NCBI GenBank assembly: GCA_016190585.1
Contig: JACPQH010000122.1
Span: forward strand, 1-20,840
Reading direction: 5' to 3'
Length of the DNA: 20,840 nt
From: Chloroflexota bacterium
GTDB lineage: Bacteria; Chloroflexota; Dehalococcoidia; Dehalococcoidales; RBG-16-60-22
The position numbers and the translations under genes are program-made. Shown here piece after piece: positions 1 to 6,370 of this stretch. The notes beneath the pieces are model-generated. The model worked only from the letters and a program-made list of their open reading frames with translations, searched no databases and was not told the origin of the DNA. Numbering within the stretch: the first letter of the stretch is position 1; every line of letters begins with the position of its first letter.

Positions 1-171
1 GCTCTTCTTCGCCCTGACCTCGACGAAGACCAGCGTCTCGCCGTCGCGGGCGATGATATCGATCTCACCGCCGGCGCAGCGGTAGTTGGTCTCGATGATG
101 ATGTAGCCGCGCTCCTCGAGCACCCGGCGCGCCAGTGCTTCGCCCGCCTGGCCGGTGTCTCTACGGCTCAT
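1..171 (-). CDS. YraN/UPF0102 family nuclease-like protein, N-terminal part only
   Basis: The window edge cuts this gene; the first 57 codons are visible. Reading from the ATG at 171, the peptide contains GEIDIIARDGETLVFVEVR, the hallmark of the UPF0102 (YraN) family. That family has a Holliday-junction-resolvase/endonuclease-like fold, in which the Glu-Ile-Asp and the following Glu-Val-(Arg/Lys) form the predicted metal site. No function has been firmly established for the family. The start lies inside the end of rnhB, overlapping it by 11 nt, so the two are translated from one message. The rnhB-yraN order is common in bacteria. The C-terminal half cannot be judged. Confidence 0.88.
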   Translation of the reverse strand, partial: MSRRDTGQAGEALARRVLEERGYIIIETNYRCAGGEIDIIARDGETLVFVEVRAKKS

Positions 172-796
172 CTTCGCCGGCCGTCTTTACCGGCTGGAAC
201 GAGCGCCGGTGTATCGCGGACGGCCCCAGTCGTTTGAGGCAGGCGACGTGCTCCTCGGTGCAGTAGCCCTTGTGGCGGGCCAGGTGGTAGCCGGGGTAGA
301 GCCCGTCCATCTCGGTCATGAAGCGGTCGCGGGTCACCTTGGCGACTATCGAGGCGCAGGCGATGGAGAAGCAGAGGCTGTCGCCATCGGTGACGCCTTT
401 CTGCGGCAGGGGGAAACTGGGCAGGGTCAGGTAGTCTATCAGGACGTACTGCGGCGGCGGCGCGAGCCAGCCGATGGCGGTTTTCATCGCCTGGTGCGTG
501 GCCGGCACGATGCCGATGGCGTCGATAACCTCGTGGCCGGCGGAGCCGAGACCGACGGCCAGGGCGGTCGCCATGATGCGCGGGTACAGGCTCTCGCGCT
601 CAGCCGGGGCAAGCTGCTTGCTGTCCCGCACCTCCCTGGCCCAGCGGGACTTCATGCTTCGGGGCATGATGACGGCGGCGGCCACCACCGGCCCGGCCAG
701 CGCACCCCGCCCCACCTCATCCACCCCGGCAACCAGGCGGTAGCCCAGGGTGAAGAGCCGTCGCTCCTCGGCCATTGTGGGCCGCGGGTCGTCCAT
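161..796 (-). CDS. rnhB: Ribonuclease HII
   Basis: This enzyme hydrolyses the RNA strand of RNA/DNA hybrids and starts removal of single ribonucleotides from DNA. The 211-residue length is normal for the family. The signature GVDEVGRGALAGP lies near residues 24-36 and supplies the first two metal ligands, Asp26 and Glu27. The other expected acidic ligands are Asp121 (VLIDYLTLP) and Asp139 (TDGDS), followed by the conserved SIVAKVTRDRFM stretch. The ATG at 796 is chosen because AGGAGG lies just upstream at 801-806. The gene follows trpS by 59 nt and overlaps yraN, so it is probably the middle gene of a three-gene operon. A strong hairpin abuts its ribosome binding site (807-831). Confidence 0.96.
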   Translation of the reverse strand: MDDPRPTMAEERRLFTLGYRLVAGVDEVGRGALAGPVVAAAVIMPRSMKSRWAREVRDSKQLAPAERESLYPRIMATALAVGLGSAGHEVIDAIGIVPATHQAMKTAIGWLAPPPQYVLIDYLTLPSFPLPQKGVTDGDSLCFSIACASIVAKVTRDRFMTEMDGLYPGYHLARHKGYCTEEHVACLKRLGPSAIHRRSFQPVKTAGEDEP

Positions 797-806
797 GCTG
801 CCTCCT

Positions 807-831
807 GGCTATCCTTCCCGGAAGGGTAGCC
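807..831 (-). promoter_or_regulatory. Intercistronic hairpin abutting the rnhB ribosome binding site
   Basis: The two 12-nt arms at 807-818 and 820-831 are complementary apart from one position, with a single base between them, so the real loop is about 5 nt. In the minus-strand message the stem ends directly against the AGGAGG of rnhB. No U-run follows, so it is not a standard terminator. It could tune rnhB translation, mark an RNA-processing site, or stabilise the upstream trpS message. The role is inference; the structure is read directly. Confidence 0.5.
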
Positions 832-855
832 GACGCCGCTAAGCCTGGAATAAGC

Positions 856-1830
856 TTAGACCAGCCCCATCCTCTGCTTGACTTCCTCGATGGTCTCCCG
901 GGCGATGACGCGGGCTCTCCGCGCGCCGTCACCGAGCACCTCCCGGACGTATTTCGGTTTGGCCGCCAGTTCGGCGCGCCTCTCCCGGAAGGGGCGCAGG
1001 GCCTTGTTTATCTCCTCGGAAAGGTGCTTCTTGCAGTCCACGCAGCCAATCTTACCGGCCCGGCAGTCGCGGCTGATCCCCTCCAGCGCCAGGGGGTCGA
1101 AGTACCGGTGCAGGCTGAACACGTTGCATACCTCGGGGTGCCCGGCATCCGTGCGGTAGCGCCGCGCCGGGTCGGTGACCGCCGTCATGACCTTCTTGGC
1201 GGTCTCCTCCTCGGACAGGGCCAGCTCGACGTCGTTGCCGACCGACTTGCTCATCTTCTGTTTGCCGTCGAGCCCGACCACCAGGGGGAAGGCGGTGAGG
1301 ATGGCGTCCGGCTCGGGGAAGGTCGCGCCGAAGAGGGTGTTGTAGCGGCGCACGATCTCCCGGGTCAACTCGAGGTGCGGCACCTGGTCCTCGCCGACCG
1401 GTACGACCTCAGCCTTGTAGAGGGTAATATCGGCCGCCATCAGCACCGGGTAGCCTACCAGCCCGTAGTTCACGTTGTGCGGCTGGAGCTTGACCTTCTC
1501 CTTGAAGGTGGGCACGCGCAGCAGCCAGCTCAGCGGGGTGATCATCCCGAAAAAGGTGTGGAGCTCGGTCACTTCGGGCACATGGGACTGCACGAAGATG
1601 ACGCTCCGGCCCGGATCGAGACCGGCTGCCAGCCAGTCCAGCACCATCTCGTTGATATTTTTCTGGAGATCGGCGGTGTTTTCCAGCGAGGTCAGGGCGT
1701 GGATGTCAACCACGCAGTAGATGCAGTCGTACTCGTCCTGGAGCTTGACGTAGTTCTGAATCGCTCCCAGGTAGTTGCCCAGGTGCTGCCGGCCGGTGGG
1801 CCGGGCGCCCGAAAAGACACGGCGCTTCAT
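856..1830 (-). CDS. trpS: Tryptophanyl-tRNA synthetase, with candidate Fe-S cysteines
   Basis: This class Ic synthetase charges tRNA-Trp in the cytosol. With the ATG at 1830 it has 324 residues, the usual length. PTGRQHLGN (residues 11-19) is the HIGH-type motif and KMSKS is at 192-196. The reading frame stays open to a TTG at 1893, but homologous sequence begins at MKRRVFSGARPTG, and AGGGAGA at 1839-1845 stands 8 nt before the ATG. Four cysteines at 235, 256, 263 and 266 give the pattern C-x20-C-x6-C-x2-C. This is close to the C-x22-C-x6-C-x2-C [4Fe-4S] site described in the Thermotoga maritima enzyme. Cluster binding here is inferred. It is the first gene of trpS-rnhB-yraN. Confidence 0.96.
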   Translation of the reverse strand: MKRRVFSGARPTGRQHLGNYLGAIQNYVKLQDEYDCIYCVVDIHALTSLENTADLQKNINEMVLDWLAAGLDPGRSVIFVQSHVPEVTELHTFFGMITPLSWLLRVPTFKEKVKLQPHNVNYGLVGYPVLMAADITLYKAEVVPVGEDQVPHLELTREIVRRYNTLFGATFPEPDAILTAFPLVVGLDGKQKMSKSVGNDVELALSEEETAKKVMTAVTDPARRYRTDAGHPEVCNVFSLHRYFDPLALEGISRDCRAGKIGCVDCKKHLSEEINKALRPFRERRAELAAKPKYVREVLGDGARRARVIARETIEEVKQRMGLV

Positions 1831-1864
1831 ATGATAGCTCTCCCTAATCCTTAACTCTAGTACT

Positions 1865-1893
1865 AAGTTAACGTAATTTCGCGTAACAATCAA
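1865..1893 (-). promoter_or_regulatory. Candidate sigma-70-type promoter for trpS-rnhB-yraN
   Basis: On the minus strand TTGATT (1888-1893) and TAACTT (1865-1870) are separated by 17 nt. The -35 is a fair match; the -10 is weak (3 of 6). Transcription would start near 1858 and give a leader of about 28 nt, which leaves no room for a T-box or attenuator. Confidence 0.35.
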
Positions 1894-1897
1894 AGTC

Positions 1898-1931
1898 CCC
1901 TCTCCCTCGATGGGAGAGGGTAGGGTGAGGG
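1898..1931. repeat. Palindromic intergenic repeat, family A copy 1
   Basis: A perfect 9-bp inverted repeat (CCCTCTCCC at 1898-1906, GGGAGAGGG at 1912-1920, loop TCGAT) is followed by the tail TAGGGTGAGGG. Related copies lie at 6319-6355 and 19243-19304. This resembles the widespread CTCTCCC...GGGAGAGG...GGTGAGGG class of intergenic repeats. It sits between argS and trpS. Confidence 0.75.
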
Positions 1932-1953
1932 TGTAATCAATCGTGCCCCGACG

Positions 1954-1999
1954 GATGCTTCGCAGCGCTCAGCATGACATTTTTCGGACTGCCTCAAGA
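1954..1999. repeat. Intergenic repeat fragment, family B
   Basis: GATGCTTCGCAGCGCTCAGC followed by ATGACATTTTTCGGACTGCCTCAAG. The first half is the complement-strand version of the TGAGCGCAGCGAAGG element at 19591-19620. The second half (ATGAC, T-run, TCGGAC, CTCAAG) recurs at 6174-6199. A shorter piece is at 19338-19356. It appears non-coding. Confidence 0.6.
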
Positions 2000-2051
2000 T
2001 TAGTCAACCCATTTCGGAGACAAAACACCAGGTTGCGGGGGATATACGCCC

Positions 2052-3710
2052 CTACATGGTCTCCGGCGCCGCCATCCCCATCAGCTCCAGGGCCCGCGCC
2101 AGCACCGTCCGGGCGGCGCTGACCAGCTTGAGACGGGCCCCGGTTAGCGCCCCGTCATCGGTTATCACCCGGCAGTCACGGTAAAAAAGGCTGAAGACGG
2201 TGGCCAGGTCCAGCGCGTAGTAGGTCAGGTGGTGCGGTTCCAGGGTGCGGGCGATCAACTCCACGATATCCGGCAGGAGCACCATCTTGCGTATTAGCGT
2301 GAGCTCCGGGGCGGTGGTCAGCAGCGAGACGTCGCCGCGCTCACAGGTTATCCCTTTCTCCGCGGCCAGCCGCAGGATGCTGGACATGCGCGCGTGAGCA
2401 TACTGGATATAGTAGACCGGGTTCTCCGCCGACTGCTTTTTGGCAAGCTCCAGGTCGAAGTCCATCTGGCTGTCCGCCGAGCGCGACAGGAAGAAATAGC
2501 GGCAGGCGTCCACCCCGGCTTCGTCAACAAGCTCGCGCAGGGTAATTATCTCGCCGCTCCGTTTGGAGATGCGCACCAGGGCGCCGCCGGAGCGCAGGGT
2601 GACGAGCTGCGAGATTATCACCTGCAGCCGGTCCGGGTCCAGGCCCATGGCGCCCAGGACGGCCTTCATCCGCGAGACATGGCCCATGTGGTCGGCGCCC
2701 CAGATATCAATTACGCGGTCGAAATTCCTCTCGACGAACTTGTTGTAGTGATAGGCGATATCCGCGGCGAAGTAGGTAGGGGAGCCGTCGCTACGGATGA
2801 CGACGTTGTCCTTGTTCTCGCCCAGGGCCGAGGAAGCGAACCAGGTAGCGCCTTCCTTTTCCGTCAGGTAGCCGCCTTTGCGCAGCAGGGACATGGCCTT
2901 ATCGTACTGCCCCATCTCGTAAAGGCTCTTCTCGCTGAACCAGACGTCGAAGGTGACCCTGAGCCGCTCCAGCTCGGTCCGGATGCCGGCGAGCATCTTC
3001 TCCAGGCCGATTTTTCCCAGCTCCCGGACAGCCTCGGCCTCGGGCATTTCCCGGAACCTGGCGCCATACGCGCCGACGATTTCTCGAGCCAGGTCAACCA
3101 TGTAGCCGCCCAGATAGCCGCTCTCCGGCACCTCGGCGCTGATGCCCAGCGCCTGCCGGTAGCGGGCCAGCAGGGAGCGGGCGAACATATCTACCTGGGT
3201 GCCGGCATCGTTGATGTAGTACTCTTTCTCTACCCGGTAGCCGGCCGCCTGCAGCACGCTGGCCAGGGTGCTGCCCAGTATCGCCCCGCGGCCGTGGCCG
3301 ATGTGCAGCGGCCCGGTAGGGTTGACGCTGACGAACTCGATCTGGACCCGGCTGCCCAGGCCCAGCTTCACGTCGCTGTAGGCCGGCCCGGCTTCGAGAA
3401 TGGCGTCTATCTGGCCGGCGAGCCATGCCGGGCTGATGGCGAAGTTGATGAAACCGGGCGGCGCCACGGTGATGGCGCCGATCTCGGCGGTGGGCGGTAT
3501 CCGGCCGGCGATCTCGCCGGCGATTATCAAGGGGTTGACGCCGGCGGCCCGCGCCAGCTTCAGGGGAAGGCTTGAGGCGTAATCGCCGTGCTCCGGGTTC
3601 TGCGGCCGCTCGATGATGATCTCAGGGAGTGTGACCGGCGGTATTTTCCCTGATTCCTGGGCCTGTTTTACCGCCCGGTCCAGGAGCTCGGTCAGTATCT
3701 GTTTAAGCAT
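2052..3710 (-). CDS. argS: Arginyl-tRNA synthetase
   Basis: This class Ia synthetase attaches arginine to tRNA-Arg and needs the tRNA for amino-acid activation. The 552-residue length is typical. The N-terminal additional domain covers about 1-110. FVSVNPTGPLHIGHGRGA (126-143) carries the HIGH motif, and YYINDAGTQVDMF follows. ISKRSGEI at 381-388 stands in the KMSK position, a common degenerate form in ArgRS. The alpha-helical anticodon-binding domain fills the last 150 residues, with the conserved VYYIQYAHAR at its start. The ATG at 3710 is the first good start. GGGAGG lies about 16 nt upstream, a loose spacing, so the exact start is slightly uncertain. It is a single gene with its own promoter at 3759-3787. 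Confidence 0.97.
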   Translation of the reverse strand: MLKQILTELLDRAVKQAQESGKIPPVTLPEIIIERPQNPEHGDYASSLPLKLARAAGVNPLIIAGEIAGRIPPTAEIGAITVAPPGFINFAISPAWLAGQIDAILEAGPAYSDVKLGLGSRVQIEFVSVNPTGPLHIGHGRGAILGSTLASVLQAAGYRVEKEYYINDAGTQVDMFARSLLARYRQALGISAEVPESGYLGGYMVDLAREIVGAYGARFREMPEAEAVRELGKIGLEKMLAGIRTELERLRVTFDVWFSEKSLYEMGQYDKAMSLLRKGGYLTEKEGATWFASSALGENKDNVVIRSDGSPTYFAADIAYHYNKFVERNFDRVIDIWGADHMGHVSRMKAVLGAMGLDPDRLQVIISQLVTLRSGGALVRISKRSGEIITLRELVDEAGVDACRYFFLSRSADSQMDFDLELAKKQSAENPVYYIQYAHARMSSILRLAAEKGITCERGDVSLLTTAPELTLIRKMVLLPDIVELIARTLEPHHLTYYALDLATVFSLFYRDCRVITDDGALTGARLKLVSAARTVLARALELMGMAAPETM

Positions 3711-3758
3711 TAATCAGCTTTTCGCCTGCCTCCCTGATGCCCGACAAAATAACACAAT

Positions 3759-3787
3759 ATTATAGCATAACGTCCCCGGGGTGTTAT
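3759..3787 (-). promoter_or_regulatory. argS promoter with extended -10
   Basis: On the minus strand the -10 is a perfect TATAAT preceded by TGC (extended -10), at 3759-3767. The -35 ATAACA (3782-3787) matches 4 of 6 positions at exactly 17 nt. The start point would be near 3752, giving a leader of about 40 nt. TTATAGCAT occurs twice (3760-3768 and 3784-3792) around a CCCCGGGG palindrome at 3774-3781, so a second promoter or an operator is possible. Confidence 0.65.
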
Positions 3788-3883
3788 AGCATGCGCACGC
3801 GCGGAACGCCCCGGAAAACGGCAACACTTCACCCTCTGGCGCGTGGTGGCGTTACAAAGCCGCCGGTCGGTTATCGCCCGGCG

Positions 3884-4207
3884 CTATTCCCCGACCGGCT
3901 CGTCCTCGCTGCCCCCGGGTTCTTCCAGGAACTTCAGGACAGCCGTTTTGACCGGTGCGCTCAGCAAGCCGCTCTCGGCGCTGGCGATGCCCTGGCGTTC
4001 CGGGCTCTTTGACCAGCTCTGCCAGTACTCGGGTTTTAACCAGGAGCTGATCACGACCCACAGGGCGGGGTCATCGGTCCCGACCAGGGTCTCGCCTGAG
4101 ACATACCCTGGCTGGCGCATGGCCTGGCTGCGGAGGTCGTGCAGTAGAGACCACATTTCGCGCTCTTTCCCCGGCTTGATTCGGCGCTCGATAACCACTC
4201 GTATCAT
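3884..4207 (-). CDS. Small ABM-domain (dimeric ferredoxin-like fold) protein
   Basis: This 107-residue protein begins IRVVIERRIKPGKEREMW, then QPGYVSGETLVG and a Trp-rich strand (LWVVISSWLKPEYWQSW). That pattern is typical of antibiotic-biosynthesis-monooxygenase (ABM) domains, which pack as dimeric alpha/beta barrels. Family members include quinol monooxygenases and haem-degrading enzymes, but many have unknown roles and no specific substrate can be read here. The ATG at 4207 is supported by AGGAGG at 4214-4219, 6 nt upstream. The acidic, Gly/Pro-rich C-terminus (EEPGGSEDEPVGE) is probably disordered. It stands alone between argS and efp with no clear promoter. Confidence 0.78.
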   Translation of the reverse strand: MIRVVIERRIKPGKEREMWSLLHDLRSQAMRQPGYVSGETLVGTDDPALWVVISSWLKPEYWQSWSKSPERQGIASAESGLLSAPVKTAVLKFLEEPGGSEDEPVGE

Positions 4208-4503
4208 GGGTCACCTCCTGTCACAGCATTTTCCAGGCATGACATTACGGTTTTCTACCGCAATAAAAGTCTATCACCACGGAAAACAGTTCTCAATATC
4301 CCCGTAAAGGCGCCCAGGCCTATGTTCGCCCCAATAGTGTTTCTGAAATAAAGTTGCTAAAAAAATCCCCAACGGAATTTCATCACCCGTACCGGCGGCG
4401 AACTGGGGTATCTATCATTGCGGGACAGTAACGAAGTATTAGATGCACTAAACGAGGTCCGGTTCCAGGGGGCTCGATACACAATCCCGGCCCCGGCGTG
4501 CGA
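4208..4503. other. Gene-free gap upstream of efp
   Basis: This gap of about 300 nt is more AT-rich than its surroundings. It holds a run of seven A at 4359-4365 and a short stem CGGT/ACCG near 4248-4260. A plus-strand frame without ATG is open from 4361 to a TGA at 4505-4507, and its translation looks protein-like (for example RDSNEVLDALNEVRFQGARY). I do not recognise it; it may be a gene relic or chance. No tRNA or recognisable riboswitch is visible. Confidence 0.4.
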
Positions 4504-4532
4504 TTGACTCTTGCACAAGGGCACGGTAGGAT
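4504..4532 (+). promoter_or_regulatory. Candidate promoter for efp-epmA
   Basis: TTGACT (4504-4509) and TAGGAT (4527-4532) are 17 nt apart. An alternative pairing is TTGCAC (4511-4516) with TATAGT (4532-4537) at 15 nt. Either gives a leader of about 30-35 nt before the ATG at 4574. Confidence 0.45.
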
Positions 4533-4573
4533 ATAGTGATAAATTTCGTTACAGGAGCGGACTACAGAAATCC

Positions 4574-5143
4574 ATGGACATCGGCGATATTCGCAAAAAC
4601 GCCAAGATACTCATTGATGGCACCCCTTTTGATGTCATTGACGTCGATTTCGTCAAACCGGGCAAGGGCCGGGCCATCTACCGGCTGAAGATGCGCAACC
4701 TGACCGACGGCACCGCCATCGACCGCACCTTCCATTCCGGCGACCGGGTCGACGAAGCTCACGTGACCGTGCTTGATATGCAGTACCTCTACAAAGAGAG
4801 CGACCACTATGTCTTCATGAACACGGAGACCTTCGAGCAGCAATTCCTTCCGGAAAGTCTCGTTGGCGACAGGGCCGGCTTTATGAAGGAAGGCACCATC
4901 GTCACCATAACGATGCTGGGCGATAAGACGCTCGGCATCACCCTGCCTACCTTCGTCGAGCTCGAGGTCAAGGAGGTGTCCCTGGGCAGCAAGTCGGACA
5001 CCATCACCGCCCAGAACAAGGCTGCCGTTCTAGAAACCGGGGTGACCATCGGCGTGCCCACCTTCATCAAGGAAGGGGATGTCCTCAAGGTGGACACGCG
5101 CACTGGCGGGACATACGTGGAGCGCGTGGCCGGCAAGAAGTAG
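4574..5143 (+). CDS. efp: Translation elongation factor P
   Basis: EF-P binds between the P and E sites and rescues ribosomes stalled on polyproline. With the start at 4574 it has 189 residues, close to the usual 185-190. The N-terminal KOW-like domain begins MDIGDIRKNAKI and carries VKPGKGRA, where Lys31 is the counterpart of the modified Lys34 of E. coli. Two OB domains follow, with the C-terminal conserved GVPTFIKEGDVLKVDTRTG. The frame is open upstream to 4511, but that extension has no family counterpart. AGGAG at 4553-4557 is about 16 nt from the ATG, which is long. epmA follows after 2 nt, pointing to beta-lysyl modification. Confidence 0.96.
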   Translation: MDIGDIRKNAKILIDGTPFDVIDVDFVKPGKGRAIYRLKMRNLTDGTAIDRTFHSGDRVDEAHVTVLDMQYLYKESDHYVFMNTETFEQQFLPESLVGDRAGFMKEGTIVTITMLGDKTLGITLPTFVELEVKEVSLGSKSDTITAQNKAAVLETGVTIGVPTFIKEGDVLKVDTRTGGTYVERVAGKK

Positions 5144-5145
5144 GT

Positions 5146-6075
5146 ATGGCCGAAGACGACCTCCGGCGGCTGGCGCGTATCCGGCCCAACCTGGAGCGCC
5201 GCGACCGCATTATCAGCCTCGTTCGCGCCTTTTTCCATGACCGCGGATTCCTCGAGGTCGAGACGCCCGTCCGCGCGCCCGCCATCGCCCCGGAGCGGCA
5301 CATAACCCCCTTCACCAGCGAGGGCTGGTTCCTGGTCACCTCTCCGGAGCTTTACATGAAGCGGCTTCTGGCCGCCGGCTACGGCCGGCTCTTCCAGGTC
5401 AGCCGCTGCTTCCGCAAGGGGGAACGGGGGCGGCGGCATAACCCCGAGTTCACCCTGCTGGAGTGGTACCGGACGGGGGCCGACTGCTCAGCCGTGATTA
5501 GCGATACCGAGGCGCTCCTGGTCGCGGTAGCCGCCGGGCTCGGGCTGTCGGGAAGGCTCGGCTATCGCGGGCAGGCCATCGACCTGACGCCCCCCTGGCC
5601 GCGGGTTACCGTGCGGGAGGCCTTCCGCCAGGCCGCCGGCTGGGACCCCGTCGCCCACCCCGACCCCCTTCGGTTCGATATCGACCTTGTTGACAGGGTT
5701 GTCCCGCGCTTCGCGGCGGACCGGCCCACCGTGCTGGCGGAGTACCCCGCGGAGATGTGCTCGCTGGCCCGGCTCAAGCCCGGTAACCCTTCGGTTGCCG
5801 AGCGCGCCGAGGTCTTTATCGCCGGCCTCGAGCTGGCCAACGCCTACAGCGAGCTTATCGACCCGGCGGAGCAGGCGAAGCGCTTCCGGGATGAGACGGC
5901 GCAAATCCGGGCGGAAAAGGGGCTGGACATGCCGGAGCCGGCCCTATTCCTGGAGGCCCTCCCCGGGATGCCGGAGTGCGGCGGCATCGCCCTCGGCCTG
6001 GACCGGCTCGCGATGCTCTTCTGCGACACCGACCGGATTGATGACGTTATGGCCTTCACCGCGGACAACGCTTGA
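5146..6075 (+). CDS. epmA: EF-P--(R)-beta-lysine ligase (EpmA/GenX/PoxA family)
   Basis: This 309-residue class II lysyl-tRNA-synthetase paralogue lacks the N-terminal anticodon-binding domain, as EpmA does. Motif 1 is near VRAFFHDRGFLEVETP (residues 24-39). Motif 2 is FRKGERGRRHNPEFTLLEWYR, and motif 3 is GGIALGLDRLAML near 286-298. In E. coli, EpmA ligates beta-lysine to Lys34 of EF-P. The Ala in GIALGLDR sits where E. coli EpmA has Ala298, a residue tied to beta-lysine choice, whereas LysRS has Gly. It starts 2 nt after efp, so the two are co-transcribed. The partner EpmB, a lysine 2,3-aminomutase, is not in this window. It is unlikely to be a true LysRS, given its length and missing domain. 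Confidence 0.93.
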   Translation: MAEDDLRRLARIRPNLERRDRIISLVRAFFHDRGFLEVETPVRAPAIAPERHITPFTSEGWFLVTSPELYMKRLLAAGYGRLFQVSRCFRKGERGRRHNPEFTLLEWYRTGADCSAVISDTEALLVAVAAGLGLSGRLGYRGQAIDLTPPWPRVTVREAFRQAAGWDPVAHPDPLRFDIDLVDRVVPRFAADRPTVLAEYPAEMCSLARLKPGNPSVAERAEVFIAGLELANAYSELIDPAEQAKRFRDETAQIRAEKGLDMPEPALFLEALPGMPECGGIALGLDRLAMLFCDTDRIDDVMAFTADNA

Positions 6076-6102
6076 GCCGGCGGAAACTCGACGAAAACCG
6101 CT

Positions 6103-6129
6103 ATGGCCGCGGGCGAAGGTCGCGGCCAT
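6103..6129 (+). terminator. GC-rich hairpin after epmA
   Basis: Perfect 9-bp arms ATGGCCGCG (6103-6111) and CGCGGCCAT (6121-6129) enclose a 9-nt loop, 28 nt after the epmA stop. No T-run follows, so it is at best a Rho-type or stabilising hairpin, and it may belong to the adjoining repeat. Confidence 0.35.
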
Positions 6130-6130
6130 C

Positions 6131-6215
6131 TCCGAGATTGCTTCGCCTTGAGTCTCCGCCGGAATGGTCTCGCAATGACGTTTTCGGACAACTCTCAAGG
6201 GAGATGAGTCCGAAA
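6131..6215. repeat. Composite intergenic repeat with long hairpin
   Basis: TCCGAGATTGCTTCGCC followed by TCTCGCAATGACG is a version of a GAGATTGCTTCGCC...TCGCAATGAC repeat known from many bacterial genomes. It runs into a nested hairpin whose outer arms are TTTCGGAC (6182-6189) and GTCCGAAA (6208-6215) and inner arms TCTC/GAGA. The ATGAC-TTTTCGGAC-CTCAAG part matches 1975-1999. A diverged relative is near 19484-19515. An 86-codon open frame over this segment is the repeat itself, not a gene. Confidence 0.6.
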
Positions 6216-6318
6216 GGCAACGCAAAACGTCTATATTCGAAGAAATGGACACTTCAGTCCTCTTGTAAAGAACGAGTGCGGGCCCTAGTTCCTAATACAA
6301 ACATCCGTGAAATTCAGT

Positions 6319-6355
6319 CCCTTCTCCCTTGACGGGAGAAGGTCAGGATGAGGGT
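6319..6355. repeat. Palindromic intergenic repeat, family A copy 2
   Basis: CCTTCTCCC (6320-6328) and GGGAGAAGG (6334-6342) form a perfect 9-bp stem with loop TTGAC, then TCAGGATGAGGGTG. It lies between the convergent ends of epmA and moxR, 28 nt beyond the moxR stop, so its transcript hairpin could protect or end both messages. Confidence 0.7.
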
Positions 6356-6370
6356 GGGCGAGGACGAACC

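Noticed and set aside
1831..1893. Upstream extension of trpS to a TTG at 1893.
   Set aside because: The extra 21 residues have no TrpRS counterpart and the ATG at 1830 has a good ribosome site.
1831..2051. T-box, tryptophan attenuator or riboswitch before trpS (and similar leaders before argS).
   Set aside because: Predicted leaders are only about 30-40 nt and no T-box (TGGNACCGCG) or Trp-rich leader peptide is visible.
155..3575. Long plus-strand open frames opposite rnhB, trpS and argS (up to nearly 400 codons).
   Set aside because: They are antisense shadows of well-supported genes in GC-rich DNA. Their translations are rich in His, Gly, Arg and Val with no family pattern.
6072..6332. 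An 86-codon plus-strand frame starting TTG over the epmA stop.
   Set aside because: Most of it is the GAGATTGCTTCGCC...TCGCAATGACG repeat and the following hairpin; no protein-like pattern or good ribosome site.
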